A stretch of DNA of 64,000 bases from Phytoactinopolyspora halophila (GTDB taxonomy: Bacteria > Actinomycetota > Actinomycetes > Jiangellales > Jiangellaceae). The stretch spans positions 121,147 through 185,146 of the forward strand of contig NZ_QMIG01000007.1 in NCBI RefSeq assembly GCF_003287285.1, in the 5' to 3' direction. Below are positions 63,939 through 64,000 of the stretch, one piece after another. The translations under genes and the position numbers were made by a program. Numbering within the stretch: position 1 is the first letter of the stretch; each line of letters begins with the position of its first letter. The notes under the pieces were generated by a model. The model had not been told where the DNA came from and did not search any database. It saw nothing but the letters and a program-made list of their open reading frames with translations.

Positions 63939-63950
63939 CTGAGTGTGTGG

Positions 63951-64000
63951 CCGGCGGTGTCCTACTCTCCCACCCTGTTTCCGGGGCAGTACCATCGGCG
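63951..64000 (-). rRNA. rrf: 5S ribosomal RNA, 3' end only
   Basis: The minus strand reads ...GGTACTGCCCCGGAAACAG, then GGTGGGAGAGTAGGACACCG, the highly conserved 3' part of bacterial 5S rRNA. The gene continues beyond the right edge, where 23S and 16S genes are expected. The exact 3' end (63951) is estimated. Confidence 0.9.

Overview
The window is a stretch of core chromosome from a high-GC actinomycete. Evidence for this is a mycothiol gene (mshB), DUF3117, the sigE/anti-sigma/htrA/tatB cluster, a VanW protein, the actinobacterial-type succinate dehydrogenase membrane subunit, many GTG/TTG starts, and several genes that look leaderless (a TANNNT -10 box 5-7 nt before the start codon). From memory, the gene content and order follow the mycobacterial backbone (mrp-tatB-htrA-rseA-sigE-O-methyltransferase, then DUF3117-tag-DivIVA-folP2-LOG-dapE-dapD, then dapC-fdxA-mshB-typA, then ychF-ispH-xseA) and also parts of the Streptomyces backbone (sdh, typA, two oligopeptide ABC systems, mshB). 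Very acidic exported proteins and two BCCT transporters fit a halotolerant lineage. I lean towards Jiangellales but cannot prove it. I see no phage, transposase, integrase, CRISPR array or tRNA.

Layout. 1-6.6 kb: edge of a GH9 glycosidase gene, mrp, then the minus-strand envelope-stress operon sigE - anti-sigma - RseB-like - htrA - tatB with an apparent SigE-type promoter. 6.7-13.3 kb: O-methyltransferase, fdhD divergent from a YdeP-type molybdopterin oxidoreductase, a small YdhR-like protein, pepA, DUF3117. 13.6-24.3 kb: enoyl-CoA hydratase, tag, SRPBCC, DivIVA-like, folP, LOG, dapE, a DinB-fold protein, an ECF sigma factor with a membrane partner, an I36-type secreted protein, dapD and a membrane-anchored protein. 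24.4-33.8 kb: PadR plus two DUF1048 genes, an HExxH protein, dapC-fdxA, a GNAT, VanW, a small membrane protein and mshB. 34-50.1 kb: a peptide ABC system without ATPases, typA, two BCCT transporters, and a complete peptide ABC operon. 50.7-57.5 kb: sdhCAB led by a small unknown ORF, a pterin dehydratase, a flavin split-barrel protein, a methyltransferase and a DUF305-like lipoprotein. 57.7-64 kb: a gene remnant, a GNAT, ychF, rmuC, ispH divergent from xseA, then the terminator and 3' end of a 5S rRNA gene at the right edge.

The most unusual content is in the DNA between genes. Four related long palindromes (about 88-92 bp, CTGCAG centre, TGATCATG ends) sit at 11.4, 33.9, 56.0 and 61.6 kb. One is a perfect 92-bp palindrome. 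Each abuts or closely follows the 3' end of a gene, and at three of the four an arm supplies that gene's stop codon. A second palindrome type (TGATCATGAACACT arms) sits at 10.96 kb, with a decayed relative at 0.5 kb. Short tandem duplications (14-31 bp units) also cluster at gene 3' ends, and three of them duplicate the stop codon region. No obviously new multi-gene system (defence, biosynthetic or mobile) is visible. The palindrome family is the best candidate for something undescribed.
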